From the NCBI GenBank assembly GCA_023446735.1, contig JAEXPQ010000150.1, positions 26,847-90,846 on the forward strand: 64,000 nucleotides of DNA, given 5' to 3'. This document shows, piece by piece, positions 53,692-61,367 of the stretch. Both the position numbers and the translations under genes were made by a program. Each line of letters begins with the position of its first letter. The stretch's first letter is position 1. The notes under the pieces were generated by a model. The model saw only the letters and a program-made list of their open reading frames with translations. It was not told where the DNA came from and did no database searches. This DNA is from Verrucomicrobiota bacterium. GTDB taxonomy: Bacteria > Verrucomicrobiota > Verrucomicrobiia > Opitutales > Opitutaceae.

Positions 53692-53871
53692 ATGGATACA
53701 CTAAATGATAGCCAGATGGCTCTTGTTAATGGCGGTGGCGCGGAGGCTGTCCGCGATATTGCCCAGTTTTGTGGCGGATTTTGGGAGGGGCTAAAGATTT
53801 TTGGCCCTGGCCCAGATGGTCACTTTACTGGGGCGATAGCAATGGGGATCGTCTCTGCCAAGAGCAAATAA
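53692..53871 (+). CDS. Double-glycine leader peptide precursor 3
   Basis: 59 residues (below the usual cut-off of automatic calls): MDTLNDSQMALVNGGGAEAV then RDIAQFCGGFWEGLKIFGPG and PDGHFTGAIAMGIVSAKSK. The leader ends at N13-G14-G15, so the mature product would be 44 residues with one Cys and a GxxxG (G29-G33). Start ATG 53692 lies 2 bases after the stop of precursor 2, indicating translational coupling, and a terminator follows 12 bases after its stop. Together with precursor 2 it could form a two-component peptide (inference). Confidence 0.78.
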   Translation: MDTLNDSQMALVNGGGAEAVRDIAQFCGGFWEGLKIFGPGPDGHFTGAIAMGIVSAKSK

Positions 53872-53883
53872 TCTATATCTCGG

Positions 53884-53914
53884 GTCGCCGGGCAAGATCT
53901 GCTCGGCGACTTTT
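53884..53914 (+). terminator. Rho-independent terminator after the peptide genes
   Basis: Stem GTCGCCGGGC (53884-53893) and GCTCGGCGAC (53901-53910) pairs over 10 bp with one G-U pair. The loop is 7 bases and four T residues follow. It closes the short peptide operon. Confidence 0.85.
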
Positions 53915-53925
53915 CGATTGACTAC

Positions 53926-54054
53926 ATGAGAATCTCCAACGATGAACGAAGCGCGATCCTTGGGATCGTTAGCGGTTGGATTGTTGCAATTTCGCTAGTT
54001 GAAAACTGGACTGCGCTCGTGCGGTTGGTGGCGATATTGATGAAGTGGAGTTGA
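53926..54054 (+). CDS. Tiny hydrophobic ORF, possible immunity or accessory peptide
   Basis: 42 codons from ATG 53926 to TGA 54052: MRISNDERSAILGIVSGWIV then AISLVENWTALVRLVAILMK and WS. There is no GG leader, but the hydrophobic run across residues 11-39 could form one or two membrane helices, like small bacteriocin immunity proteins. It sits 55 bases after precursor 3 and just past the terminator, so it may lie on read-through transcript. No ribosome site of note. The case rests only on position and composition. Confidence 0.4.
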   Translation: MRISNDERSAILGIVSGWIVAISLVENWTALVRLVAILMKWS

Positions 54055-54323
54055 CTCGATCCGTTCTGGTTGGGGCGCAAGTTCTTTGGAATGTTGTGCC
54101 GAAGTAGCTCTCGCATTTTCGGTAGCGCGAATATTCGACCGATTTCAGGCTTTAGTGACGGAACGCGGTTGCTGGTACGTCGTTTGTTTGCGTCTCTGGC
54201 CCGCGTAAAGCATGCCTCGCGAGCAGGGTGAGTCGATTTGTCTGGCTCAGCGGGTCAGCTTGTTCATCAGTTTTGTTCGTTGTCGCCGGTGGGCGCTATA
54301 GCATGCAAGAAGATCGCTGATGT
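54055..54323. other. AT-richer spacer before the C39 transporter
   Basis: 269 bp with no convincing gene. A 46-codon frame (54091-54231) lacks family features. The region should include the promoter of the transporter gene; I did not find a clear one. Confidence 0.5.
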
Positions 54324-56468
54324 GTGGAAATCAAACTCATGAGACAACGAGACCAGTCTGACTGTGGGCCAACCTGCCTGGCCTATCTTGCCCGCCGTTA
54401 CGGCCTGCGGGTTTCGATTGCTCAATTGCGCTTGGCTGGTGGAACGGACCGGCAGGGCACGTCTGCGCTTGGTTTGGTTAATGCGGCGAAGACAATAGGC
54501 CTATCCGCTCGGGGATTTCGCGCTGAGTTGAGTTCGGTCGGCGAGGCGCCTGTGCCGTTTATAGCCCATTGTCGCTTACCCAATCAGTTGCTTCACTATG
54601 TTGTCGTTTGTGGGTTTCGGATTGGGGTGCGCGTTCGGGTTATGGACCCGGCTGTGGGTCGTGAAGAATGGTGGCCTTGGGAGCAGTTTTCTGCTGTGTT
54701 TACTGGGGTGCTCTTGTTGGTTTCCCCAGAACCGTCACTCGCCCCAAGCGATAGGCGCGATGTCGGTCGGACTCCGCTCCGTCGTCTTTGGTTGTTGTTG
54801 CGGCCGCATCGGACGCTTTGGCTTCAGGCATTTGTCGGCGCGGTGTTCTCTACTGCATTGGCGCTTGCGACATCCCTTTATGTCGAGAATTTGATGGACC
54901 GTGTTATTCCTGACAGCGATCGCCGTTTGCTTATCCTAATGAGTTTAGGCATGCTTGTCGTGCTTGGTTTGCGAGTAATGCTCGGTGTGCTGCAGAACCG
55001 TCTCGCTTTATATACGGCGCAGCGTATCGATGCGAGTCTCATCCTGGGTTATTACAAACATCTGCTTGGGTTGCCGCAAGTTTTCTTCGATTCGATGCGA
55101 GCCGGGGAGATAGTGTCCAGGGTTAGTGATGCTGTTAAGATCCGTGAGTTTCTCAATAGCACTTTGGTTAATATTGCTCTTCAGCCGCTTATTCTGATTT
55201 TTGCCCTGGTTGCGATGTTTATTTACTCTTGGAAACTGGGCCTTATTTCAGTAGCCTTGGTTCCGTTGTTGGCGGCCGTATGGTGGTTCGCCAATCGATG
55301 CAACCGACGGCAACACCGAGCCCTCATGGAGCGTAGTGCTGATTTCGACGCTCAACTGGTCGAGTCGCTTCATGCGCAACGCGTGATTCGTGGATTTGGT
55401 CTCGAAGAAGAGTTTGCGCTCCGAAACGAGAGTCGTCTTGTCCGGCTGTTGCGCACAGTCCGGGGAGTGGCGAACACTGGAATACTGACCGGTTCCGCAA
55501 GTGCGCTAATAACCCAGGGGTTCTCTCTGCTATTGCTTTCGTTTGGGACCTCTCTTGTTCTTTGTACGGAGATCACTCCGGGTGAGCTTTTCTCATGCTA
55601 TACGTTGGCTGGATACCTTACAGGCCCTTCGTTGGCGCTAGTCGGGCTCAATGCCAGTATTCAGCAAGCGCTAGTGGCGACGGATCGTCTGTACGAAATC
55701 ATGGACCTGGAGCTTGAGAAGGAGTCGGGTTCGGTTCACATGGTTGAGCGCCATGCGAAGTGGCCGATTGTGTTCGACAGGGTTACATACCGCCATGCGG
55801 GGCGGCTGCCTGTGCTCGCCGACTTTTCCGCGACTATTGCTCCAGGGGCGGTATCTGTGTTTACCGGTGCATCGGGATGTGGGAAAAGCACAGCATTGGC
55901 TTTATTGCAGCGTCTATACCGACCCGAGACAGGTCGGATTATGATCGGGCAGATTGATCTAGCCCACTATACCTTCGGCAGCTTAACTGCAGCGATTGGT
56001 GTCGTGCCGCAAAAGGTGGATCTGCTTGCTGGTACGATCTTGGAGAACTTGGTGCCTGGGACAGCCGAACCAGACCTGGAGGCGCTAGTTCGTTTGTGCC
56101 GAGAGGCAGGTTTCATGGATTTTATAGATCGCCAACCTCAAGGCTTCTTCACGCTATTGAATGAGAACGGGCTGAATTTGTCGGGTGGGCAGCGCCAAAA
56201 GCTTGCGATTATCCGCGCTCTGTTTCGGCGACCTTTGATTCTTTTGCTTGATGAACCGAGTTCTGCACTGGACGAAGAAGCCGAGTCTCAGCTAATTGAG
56301 ATGCTCCGACGGAGGCGCGAACATGGCACCACCATCGTGATGGCTGCGCACAGCCCCCGACTTCTCTCTATCGCAGACAATTTAATCCATATTGGCGCGC
56401 GCCCGAGTGCAGCGGAGCGGAGTTGCGATCATATGGCTCTATGTCGTACAGAGGCTGCGATGAAGTAG
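54324..56468 (+). CDS. Peptidase-containing ABC transporter (C39 PCAT)
   Basis: 714 residues from GTG 54324 (ATG 54339 is the alternative). The N-terminal C39 domain has QRDQSDCGPTCLAYLARRYG (Cys14), His91 in LLHYVVV and Asp108 in VMDPAVG, all three catalytic. Six membrane helices follow (about 155-430), with the early coupling segment VFFDSMRAGEIVSRVSD. The ATPase has Walker A GASGCGKSTALALL, signature LSGGQRQKLAIIRAL and Walker B LILLLDEPSSALDEE. The family cuts leaders after Gly-Gly while exporting the core peptide, so it fits the three precursors upstream. It closes the accessory locus and converges with the mla operon. Confidence 0.95.
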   Translation: MEIKLMRQRDQSDCGPTCLAYLARRYGLRVSIAQLRLAGGTDRQGTSALGLVNAAKTIGLSARGFRAELSSVGEAPVPFIAHCRLPNQLLHYVVVCGFRIGVRVRVMDPAVGREEWWPWEQFSAVFTGVLLLVSPEPSLAPSDRRDVGRTPLRRLWLLLRPHRTLWLQAFVGAVFSTALALATSLYVENLMDRVIPDSDRRLLILMSLGMLVVLGLRVMLGVLQNRLALYTAQRIDASLILGYYKHLLGLPQVFFDSMRAGEIVSRVSDAVKIREFLNSTLVNIALQPLILIFALVAMFIYSWKLGLISVALVPLLAAVWWFANRCNRRQHRALMERSADFDAQLVESLHAQRVIRGFGLEEEFALRNESRLVRLLRTVRGVANTGILTGSASALITQGFSLLLLSFGTSLVLCTEITPGELFSCYTLAGYLTGPSLALVGLNASIQQALVATDRLYEIMDLELEKESGSVHMVERHAKWPIVFDRVTYRHAGRLPVLADFSATIAPGAVSVFTGASGCGKSTALALLQRLYRPETGRIMIGQIDLAHYTFGSLTAAIGVVPQKVDLLAGTILENLVPGTAEPDLEALVRLCREAGFMDFIDRQPQGFFTLLNENGLNLSGGQRQKLAIIRALFRRPLILLLDEPSSALDEEAESQLIEMLRRRREHGTTIVMAAHSPRLLSIADNLIHIGARPSAAERSCDHMALCRTEAAMK

Positions 56469-56526
56469 GTTGTTTGCTCCAGTTGGTGGCGCCAACCCGG
56501 CGAGATCATTAGGCGGGTTTGGACGC

Positions 56527-57519
56527 TCAGAAGAGCGCGCCGGCGGCGACGCCCACGGCGCTGATCGGACCCTGGTCGCTCATGCCGTCGAGCGCGCGGT
56601 CGGCCTTGCGGACCACGCCCTGCACATCCTTGTAGAGCTGCTCGTCGGTGAGCAGCTTGCCGAGGGTGCCCTGGCCGCTGTTGAGCTTGGTCGAGAGGTC
56701 GCGGAAGTTGGCGACGGTGAGCTTCAGGTTGTCGGCGGTGGCCTGGTCGTAGAGCAGCGTGCCCACGGCGCCCTGGCCGGACTTCACGTGGTCGATGATG
56801 CCGCGGGTGTCGGCGACGAAGGTCTTCGCCTCGCCGGCGGCGGAGCGGATCTCGGCGATGGCGGCGAGCAGTTCGTCGTGGGCGGTGGGCTCGTTGATGA
56901 GCTTGCCGATGGTGCCCTTGCCGGAGCGGATCTCGGTGGTGATCGCGTTGAGGTTGTCGATCGTGCGCGTGAGGTTCTCGCTGTTGTTGGTCACCAGCGT
57001 GTCCAGCTTCTGGAAGAGACCGCCCTGACCGCCGGCCGCGCCGGTCATGCCGCTGATGCCGGAGACGGCGCCCTTGATGTCGCCGGCCACGCTGCCGAGG
57101 TCGGCGAGGATGGTGTTGATGTCGGCGCTCTCCTTGGTGGCGAGCTGGCCTCCGGCCTCGAGATAGCCGGCCTCCTTGGTGCCGAAATCCAGCGAGATGT
57201 AGCCGCCGCCGAGCAGGCCGGCCATGGCGATGGTGGCGGTGGCGTCCTTGGCGACGCGGGTGTCGTTGTCGAGAAGCAGCACCGCCTCGGCGTGGCCGTC
57301 GGCCAGGCGGGTCTCCTTGACGGAGCCGATGCGCACGCCGGCCTGGCGGACATCGTCGCCGGGCTTGAGCTCCTTGAGGGTGTGGAAGCGGGCGACGACG
57401 GCGTAGCCCTGCTGGCGGGCGAAGGTGCCGCCGTTGAGGGCCACGTAGGTGACCCAGAGCAGCGCGACGCCGATGAGGAAGAAAAGGCCGACGCGGGCCG
57501 ACATTTGGGCGTTGTTCAT
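56527..57519 (-). CDS. mlaD: MlaD-like MCE-domain protein
   Basis: 330 residues with a single N-terminal helix (VGLFFLIGVALLWVTYVALN) and an MCE domain (VVARFHTLKELKPGDDVRQA, GVRIGSVKETRL, ISLDFGTKEAGYLEAGGQL). A helical C-terminal section has three similar 'S-G-[KQ]-G-[TA]-[IVL]-G-[KT]-L-[IL]' units (SGKGTIGKLINE, SGQGAVGTLLYD, SGQGTLGKLLTD). MlaD forms hexameric rings for phospholipid transport between membranes, with MlaE and MlaF. The start codon overlaps the mlaF stop (57516-57519). It is longer than E. coli MlaD because of the repeats. Confidence 0.9.
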   Translation of the reverse strand: MNNAQMSARVGLFFLIGVALLWVTYVALNGGTFARQQGYAVVARFHTLKELKPGDDVRQAGVRIGSVKETRLADGHAEAVLLLDNDTRVAKDATATIAMAGLLGGGYISLDFGTKEAGYLEAGGQLATKESADINTILADLGSVAGDIKGAVSGISGMTGAAGGQGGLFQKLDTLVTNNSENLTRTIDNLNAITTEIRSGKGTIGKLINEPTAHDELLAAIAEIRSAAGEAKTFVADTRGIIDHVKSGQGAVGTLLYDQATADNLKLTVANFRDLSTKLNSGQGTLGKLLTDEQLYKDVQGVVRKADRALDGMSDQGPISAVGVAAGALF

Positions 57520-58322
57520 GAGGAGACCTCCAGTTGCTTGAAGCGCGGATGTTGCAGATCGATTTTCGGATTCAGAAAGTCCTGCACGGCCGGATCGCGC
57601 AGGGCGCGCAGCTCGGCGGGTGTGGAGACGGAGACGAGCCGGCCCTTCATCAGGATGGCGACGCGGTCGGCGATCGTGAGGGCGAGGTCGCGGTCGTGGG
57701 TGACGACGATCGTTGTCACCGAGATATGCTGACGGAGTGTGGCGATGATCTCGGAGATCGTGGCCGCCATGATCGGGTCGAGCTCCGAGGTCGGTTCATC
57801 GAAGAGGATGAGCTGGGGCTCCATCACGAGAGCGCGGGCGACGGCCACGCGTTTCTTCATGCCGCCGGAGAGCTCGGAGGGGTACTTGTGGGCGGCGGAC
57901 TCGAGGGAGAGGACCTTGAGCGCGCGCATGACGCGGTCGCGGATCTCGCCCTTCGGGCAGAGACGGTGCTCGAGCGGGTAGAGCGCGAGGTTGTCGTAGA
58001 CCGTGAGCGAGTTGAAGAGCGCGCCGGCCTGGAAAACGAGCGCGAGGGCGTAGCGGTCGCGGGTGTCGGGCTCGGCGGGATCATGGCCGTCGACACGCAC
58101 GCTGCCGGCGGTGGGCAGGTCGAGTCCGGCGATCTGGCGCAGGAGCACGCTCTTGCCGGAGCCGCTGGGGCCCATGATGGCGAAGATCTCGCCCGGCTGC
58201 ACCGCGAGGTTGATGTCGGCGAGCACGCGCTGCGGACCGAAGGCCTTGGCGAGGCCTTTGACTTCGACGGCGACTGGCTGGCGATCGGAGCTGCGGGCCA
58301 CGTGATGGGTGGTGGTTTTCAT
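57516..58322 (-). CDS. mlaF: Mla-type ABC transporter ATPase
   Basis: 268 residues: Walker A IMGPSGSGKSVLLRQIAGLD, the Q-loop region FQAGALFNSLTVYDNLALYP (matching MlaF), signature LSGGMKKRVAVARAL, Walker B LILFDEPTSELDPIMAATIS and the H-loop. The pattern SGGMKKR is the MlaF subtype. It energises lipid transport through MlaE at the inner membrane. The stop is coupled to mlaD and the gene starts 12 bases after mlaE ends. All genes of the unit lie on the minus strand. Confidence 0.93.
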   Translation of the reverse strand: MKTTTHHVARSSDRQPVAVEVKGLAKAFGPQRVLADINLAVQPGEIFAIMGPSGSGKSVLLRQIAGLDLPTAGSVRVDGHDPAEPDTRDRYALALVFQAGALFNSLTVYDNLALYPLEHRLCPKGEIRDRVMRALKVLSLESAAHKYPSELSGGMKKRVAVARALVMEPQLILFDEPTSELDPIMAATISEIIATLRQHISVTTIVVTHDRDLALTIADRVAILMKGRLVSVSTPAELRALRDPAVQDFLNPKIDLQHPRFKQLEVSS

Positions 58323-58334
58323 CGTTGGCGGCGC

Positions 58335-59090
58335 TCAGGCGAGGAGTTTGGTGACGAAGAAATCGAGCACCAGGATGAGGATGAGCGAGATGACCACGGC
58401 ACGGGTGACCGCGGCGCCGATCTCGCGCGGGCCGCCGCGGGTGCGCAGGCCTGTGTTGCAGGCGGTGAGGATCACCACAAAGCCGAAGATCTCGCTCTTG
58501 ATCAGGCCGTGCGTGAGATCGGTGGTGGTCAGGAACTCCTTCAACGACCGGAAATAGATCTCGGGCGAGATGCTGATCAGCGGCTCGAAGTTGCAGACGA
58601 CCATGCCGCCGAGCCAGCCGATGATGATGCCGACCAGCGCGAGCAACGGCATGAAGAGCAGCACCGCGAGCAGACGCGGCAGCACCAGGAAACGCTCCGG
58701 CGGGATGTTCATCGTCACCAGCGCGTCGACCTCCTGATACACCCGCATCGAGGCGAGCTCGGCGGTGATCGCGGAGCCCACGCGGCTGGCGAGGATGATG
58801 GCGACCATCACGGGACCGAGTTCGCGGGTCATCGATTCGCCCACGAGCGTGCCGATCATCGACTGCATGTTCAGATCGGCGACGGAGATGCCCGACTGCA
58901 ACGCGAGCACGGCGCCGATGAAGAAACAGAGGATGGCGACGATCGGCAGCGAGCTGTAGCTGCCGAGGTAGGCCTGCTCGACGACGCGCTTGATGATGCG
59001 CGGCGCGGTCGGCAGCGAGGCGAAGGAACGGTAGGCGAGGATGAGCGCGCTGCCGATGCCGTCGCAGGTTTCTGGAACGATGTGTTTCAT
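58335..59090 (-). CDS. mlaE: MlaE-family ABC permease
   Basis: 251 residues from ATG 59090 (MKHIVPETCDGIGSALILAY). MlaE family features: SYSSLPIVAILCFFIGAVLA, LGPVMVAIILASRVGSAITA, ELASMRVYQEVDALVTMNIP and RFLVLPRLLAVLLFMPLLAL. The last two are the conserved EQUxDAL loop of MCE-associated permeases. The start overlaps the stop of the upstream WPLY-repeat gene by ATGA (59087-59090). The product forms the transmembrane part of a phospholipid transporter. The long frame extending beyond 59090 is antisense-like shadow sequence. Confidence 0.92.
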   Translation of the reverse strand: MKHIVPETCDGIGSALILAYRSFASLPTAPRIIKRVVEQAYLGSYSSLPIVAILCFFIGAVLALQSGISVADLNMQSMIGTLVGESMTRELGPVMVAIILASRVGSAITAELASMRVYQEVDALVTMNIPPERFLVLPRLLAVLLFMPLLALVGIIIGWLGGMVVCNFEPLISISPEIYFRSLKEFLTTTDLTHGLIKSEIFGFVVILTACNTGLRTRGGPREIGAAVTRAVVISLILILVLDFFVTKLLA

Positions 59091-60532
59091 GGAGGTCCGT
59101 CGGCTGGCGCCGGGGCGGAGGAGGCGTTGGCGGAATCGGGGGCGCGGCGATCGAAGAGCGCCGGAAGAAGGGAGAAGCGGGTGCGGTCGCCCTCGCGGCC
59201 GAGGCGGCAGAGCGGGCCGAGCGCGATGCGCCAGCTGTCCGCCTCGCGCCGGTAGGTGACGAGGTCGAAGACGAACGACGTGCGCACGGCGTCGGCCGAG
59301 CGGCGGTCGAACCGGAAGAGGGCGAAGAGGGGCGACCAGAGTTGGCGCACGCGGTCGTCGTGCTGGTAGAAGACCTCGAACGGGCTGAGGGCCTGCACCT
59401 GCCGGCGTCCGGCGCCGTTGTCCCAGTAGCTGAAAAGTGGCCACAGGTGGGTTTTGTGGGCGGGCGCGGCGGCCGGGCGGGCGGGGTCGCGCTGGGCGAG
59501 GTCCCAGTAGACGAAGTAGAGCAGCTGGGTCTTCGTTTGCGCGAGGCCGGCGTCGGTCCAGTTCTCCTCGCGGTAGAGCGGCCAGAGGATCCAGGTCTTG
59601 TCGTCGCCGGTCGGCTTCACCGAGTGCGTGTAGAACGGCGCCCAGCGGTTGCGCCGCCGCCCGTCGGCGCCGCGGCCCTGCAGCCAGAGCGGCCAGAGGT
59701 AGCGGGTCTCGTCGTAGGCGACGGGCGTGGTCTGGTGCAGCGAGCCCCAGAACAGCCACATGTCGTCGCGCAGGCCCGGTGCGCGCCGTTGGGAGAGGAA
59801 CGGGAGCGAGGCGCGGAGCGAATCGGTCCCGCCTTCGACGGCGCGGTCGCGTTCCAGCCAGAACGGCCACGCGATGAACTGCGAACGCGCGGTGGCGCCG
59901 CCATCCTTCTCGCGGTGGCCGTAGAGCGGCCAGAGCGCCCAGCCGGACTCGCCGCCGCCGTGGATCTCGCGGAACAACGGCCACACGAGGTCGGTCTCGA
60001 CGCGTTCGCCCTTCTGCCAGCGGCTGTAGAGAGGGAAGAGGGTGAAATCGATGCGGTCGTTGCCGAACCGGTTTTTGATCACCCCGTGCAGCGGCAGCAG
60101 GGCGTGGTAGGTCGTGGCCGGTTTGCCGGTGCGCCGCGAGAAGTAGAGCGGCCAGAGGTCGAACGCCTGCCAGTCGGCCGGTGCGCCGGCCTGGTCGGCG
60201 CGGGCGTCGGAGTTGACCAGCGAGAAGATGTTCCAGCGCGTGGCGTCGGCGCGTTGCTCGCGGAAGAACAACGGGAAGAACAGGTAGTCCTGCGTGCGCC
60301 CCTCGGCCGGCAGCTCACGGTGGAGAAACAGCGGCCGGAACCCGGAATCCGTGCGATCGGGCCTGCGGTGCTCGAAGAACAGCGGTCCGAGCGCCTCGAC
60401 CTTGGTCTGCGCTCCATCGGCGGATTGCTGGGCGCTGCGCAGTGGCCACAGGTTCTCGTCGGCGGCCTGCGAGTGTACAGGTCCCACGAGGCACAGCAGT
60501 GCCATCAGCCACCTCTGCCCGGGCAGTTTCAT
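59087..60532 (-). CDS. Exported WPLY/FPLF-repeat protein coupled to mla operon
   Basis: 481 residues from ATG 60532 (GTG 60541 possible), with a signal peptide LMALLCLVGPVHSQAAD. The mature protein is a series of about 18 imperfect units of roughly 20-35 residues, each with W/F-P-L-Y/F/W followed by charged residues. Examples: FFPLFFREQRADATRW, LWPLYFSRRTG, LFPLYSRWQKGERVET, VWPLFREIHGGG, LWPLYGHREKDGG, LWPLYREENW. The alternation of aromatic and charged segments suggests a beta-barrel-like or beta-propeller fold. Position first in the operon and ATGA coupling to mlaE argue for a role in lipid transport at the outer membrane. No named family recognised. Confidence 0.72.
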   Translation of the reverse strand: MKLPGQRWLMALLCLVGPVHSQAADENLWPLRSAQQSADGAQTKVEALGPLFFEHRRPDRTDSGFRPLFLHRELPAEGRTQDYLFFPLFFREQRADATRWNIFSLVNSDARADQAGAPADWQAFDLWPLYFSRRTGKPATTYHALLPLHGVIKNRFGNDRIDFTLFPLYSRWQKGERVETDLVWPLFREIHGGGESGWALWPLYGHREKDGGATARSQFIAWPFWLERDRAVEGGTDSLRASLPFLSQRRAPGLRDDMWLFWGSLHQTTPVAYDETRYLWPLWLQGRGADGRRRNRWAPFYTHSVKPTGDDKTWILWPLYREENWTDAGLAQTKTQLLYFVYWDLAQRDPARPAAAPAHKTHLWPLFSYWDNGAGRRQVQALSPFEVFYQHDDRVRQLWSPLFALFRFDRRSADAVRTSFVFDLVTYRREADSWRIALGPLCRLGREGDRTRFSLLPALFDRRAPDSANASSAPAPADGPP

Positions 60533-60763
60533 TGAGCGCACGTAGTTTGTAGTGTCGTCCGGTTGTGACCTGTTCCACGGTCGGCATGGAACGTTCCCGC
60601 CTGACGATTGGTCAGTTGGCTAACGATCCGGGCAAGGGAAGCAATCGCGATGTTGGCGGGCCCCAGCGGACGGATGATTTACGGCGATGGGCGGCGGGGC
60701 CGGCCGATGGACGGGCGGCGGCGAGGGCTTGCACCAAACGGGGGCGCTGGGTTTGGCTCGGAC

Positions 60764-61348
60764 ATGCGCATCACCGGAGGCAACGCCCGCGGCATTCCCT
60801 TGCGCGTCCCGCGAGGCGACGCCACCCGCCCGGCCATGGACCGATTGCGGCAATCGATCTTCTCCAGCCTCGGCGCGCTGGTCGTGGAAACGCGTTTTGT
60901 CGATCTCTTCGCCGGCAGCGGTTCGTACGGGTTGGAGGCGTGGAGCCGCGGCGCGACCGGCGGTGCCTTTGTGGAGCAGGGGCGCGAGGCGCTTGAATGC
61001 CTGCGTACGAACCTAGCCGCCGTGGCCAAGAGCCTGCAGGCCGACGCCCGTGCCTGCACTGTGAGCAAAGCCGATGCGCTCACCTGGACGCCGCTCGACG
61101 GCGCGCGCGTCGGGCTCGTCTTCTGCGACCCTCCGTACTCGATGATCGCCGAGCAGCCCGAGCGGTTCTTCGCGCAGTTTGACCGCCTGCTCGTGCCGGG
61201 ACGCGAGGGGTTGGTGGTCTTCGAGATGCCCGGCGAGCTGCAACCGGCCACGCCGGGCTGGGAGTGCGTGAAACGCCTCGGCGGCGGCCCGCGCGAGGCC
61301 TCGGCGTGTTTCTACCGGCGCGTGACGGTGGCGGGTGTGAACCCGTGA
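60764..61348 (+). CDS. rsmD: 16S rRNA (guanine966-N2)-methyltransferase RsmD
   Basis: 194 residues from ATG 60764: MRITGGNARGIPLRVPRGDA, then TRPAMDRLRQSIFSSLGALV, FVDLFAGSGSYGLEAWSRGA (motif I), GLVFCDPPYSMI (DPPY, N6/N2 methyltransferase motif IV). This is the standard RsmD pattern. It methylates the 2-amino group of guanine 966 in the 30S subunit. The open frame upstream to 60608 adds low-complexity residues without family match. It is divergent from the WPLY-repeat gene and stops 19 bases before the convergent qorB-like gene. Confidence 0.92.
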   Translation: MRITGGNARGIPLRVPRGDATRPAMDRLRQSIFSSLGALVVETRFVDLFAGSGSYGLEAWSRGATGGAFVEQGREALECLRTNLAAVAKSLQADARACTVSKADALTWTPLDGARVGLVFCDPPYSMIAEQPERFFAQFDRLLVPGREGLVVFEMPGELQPATPGWECVKRLGGGPREASACFYRRVTVAGVNP

Positions 61349-61367
61349 GGTGAGTGGCTGGCGTCGT

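Noticed and set aside
54091..54231. 46-codon plus frame between the tiny ORF and the C39 transporter
   Set aside because: No double-glycine leader, no ribosome site, Arg/Ser-rich composition.
57534..59255. 573-codon plus-strand frame opposite mlaF and mlaE
   Set aside because: Runs across two gene boundaries on the other strand and is Glu/Asp/Gly-rich shadow.
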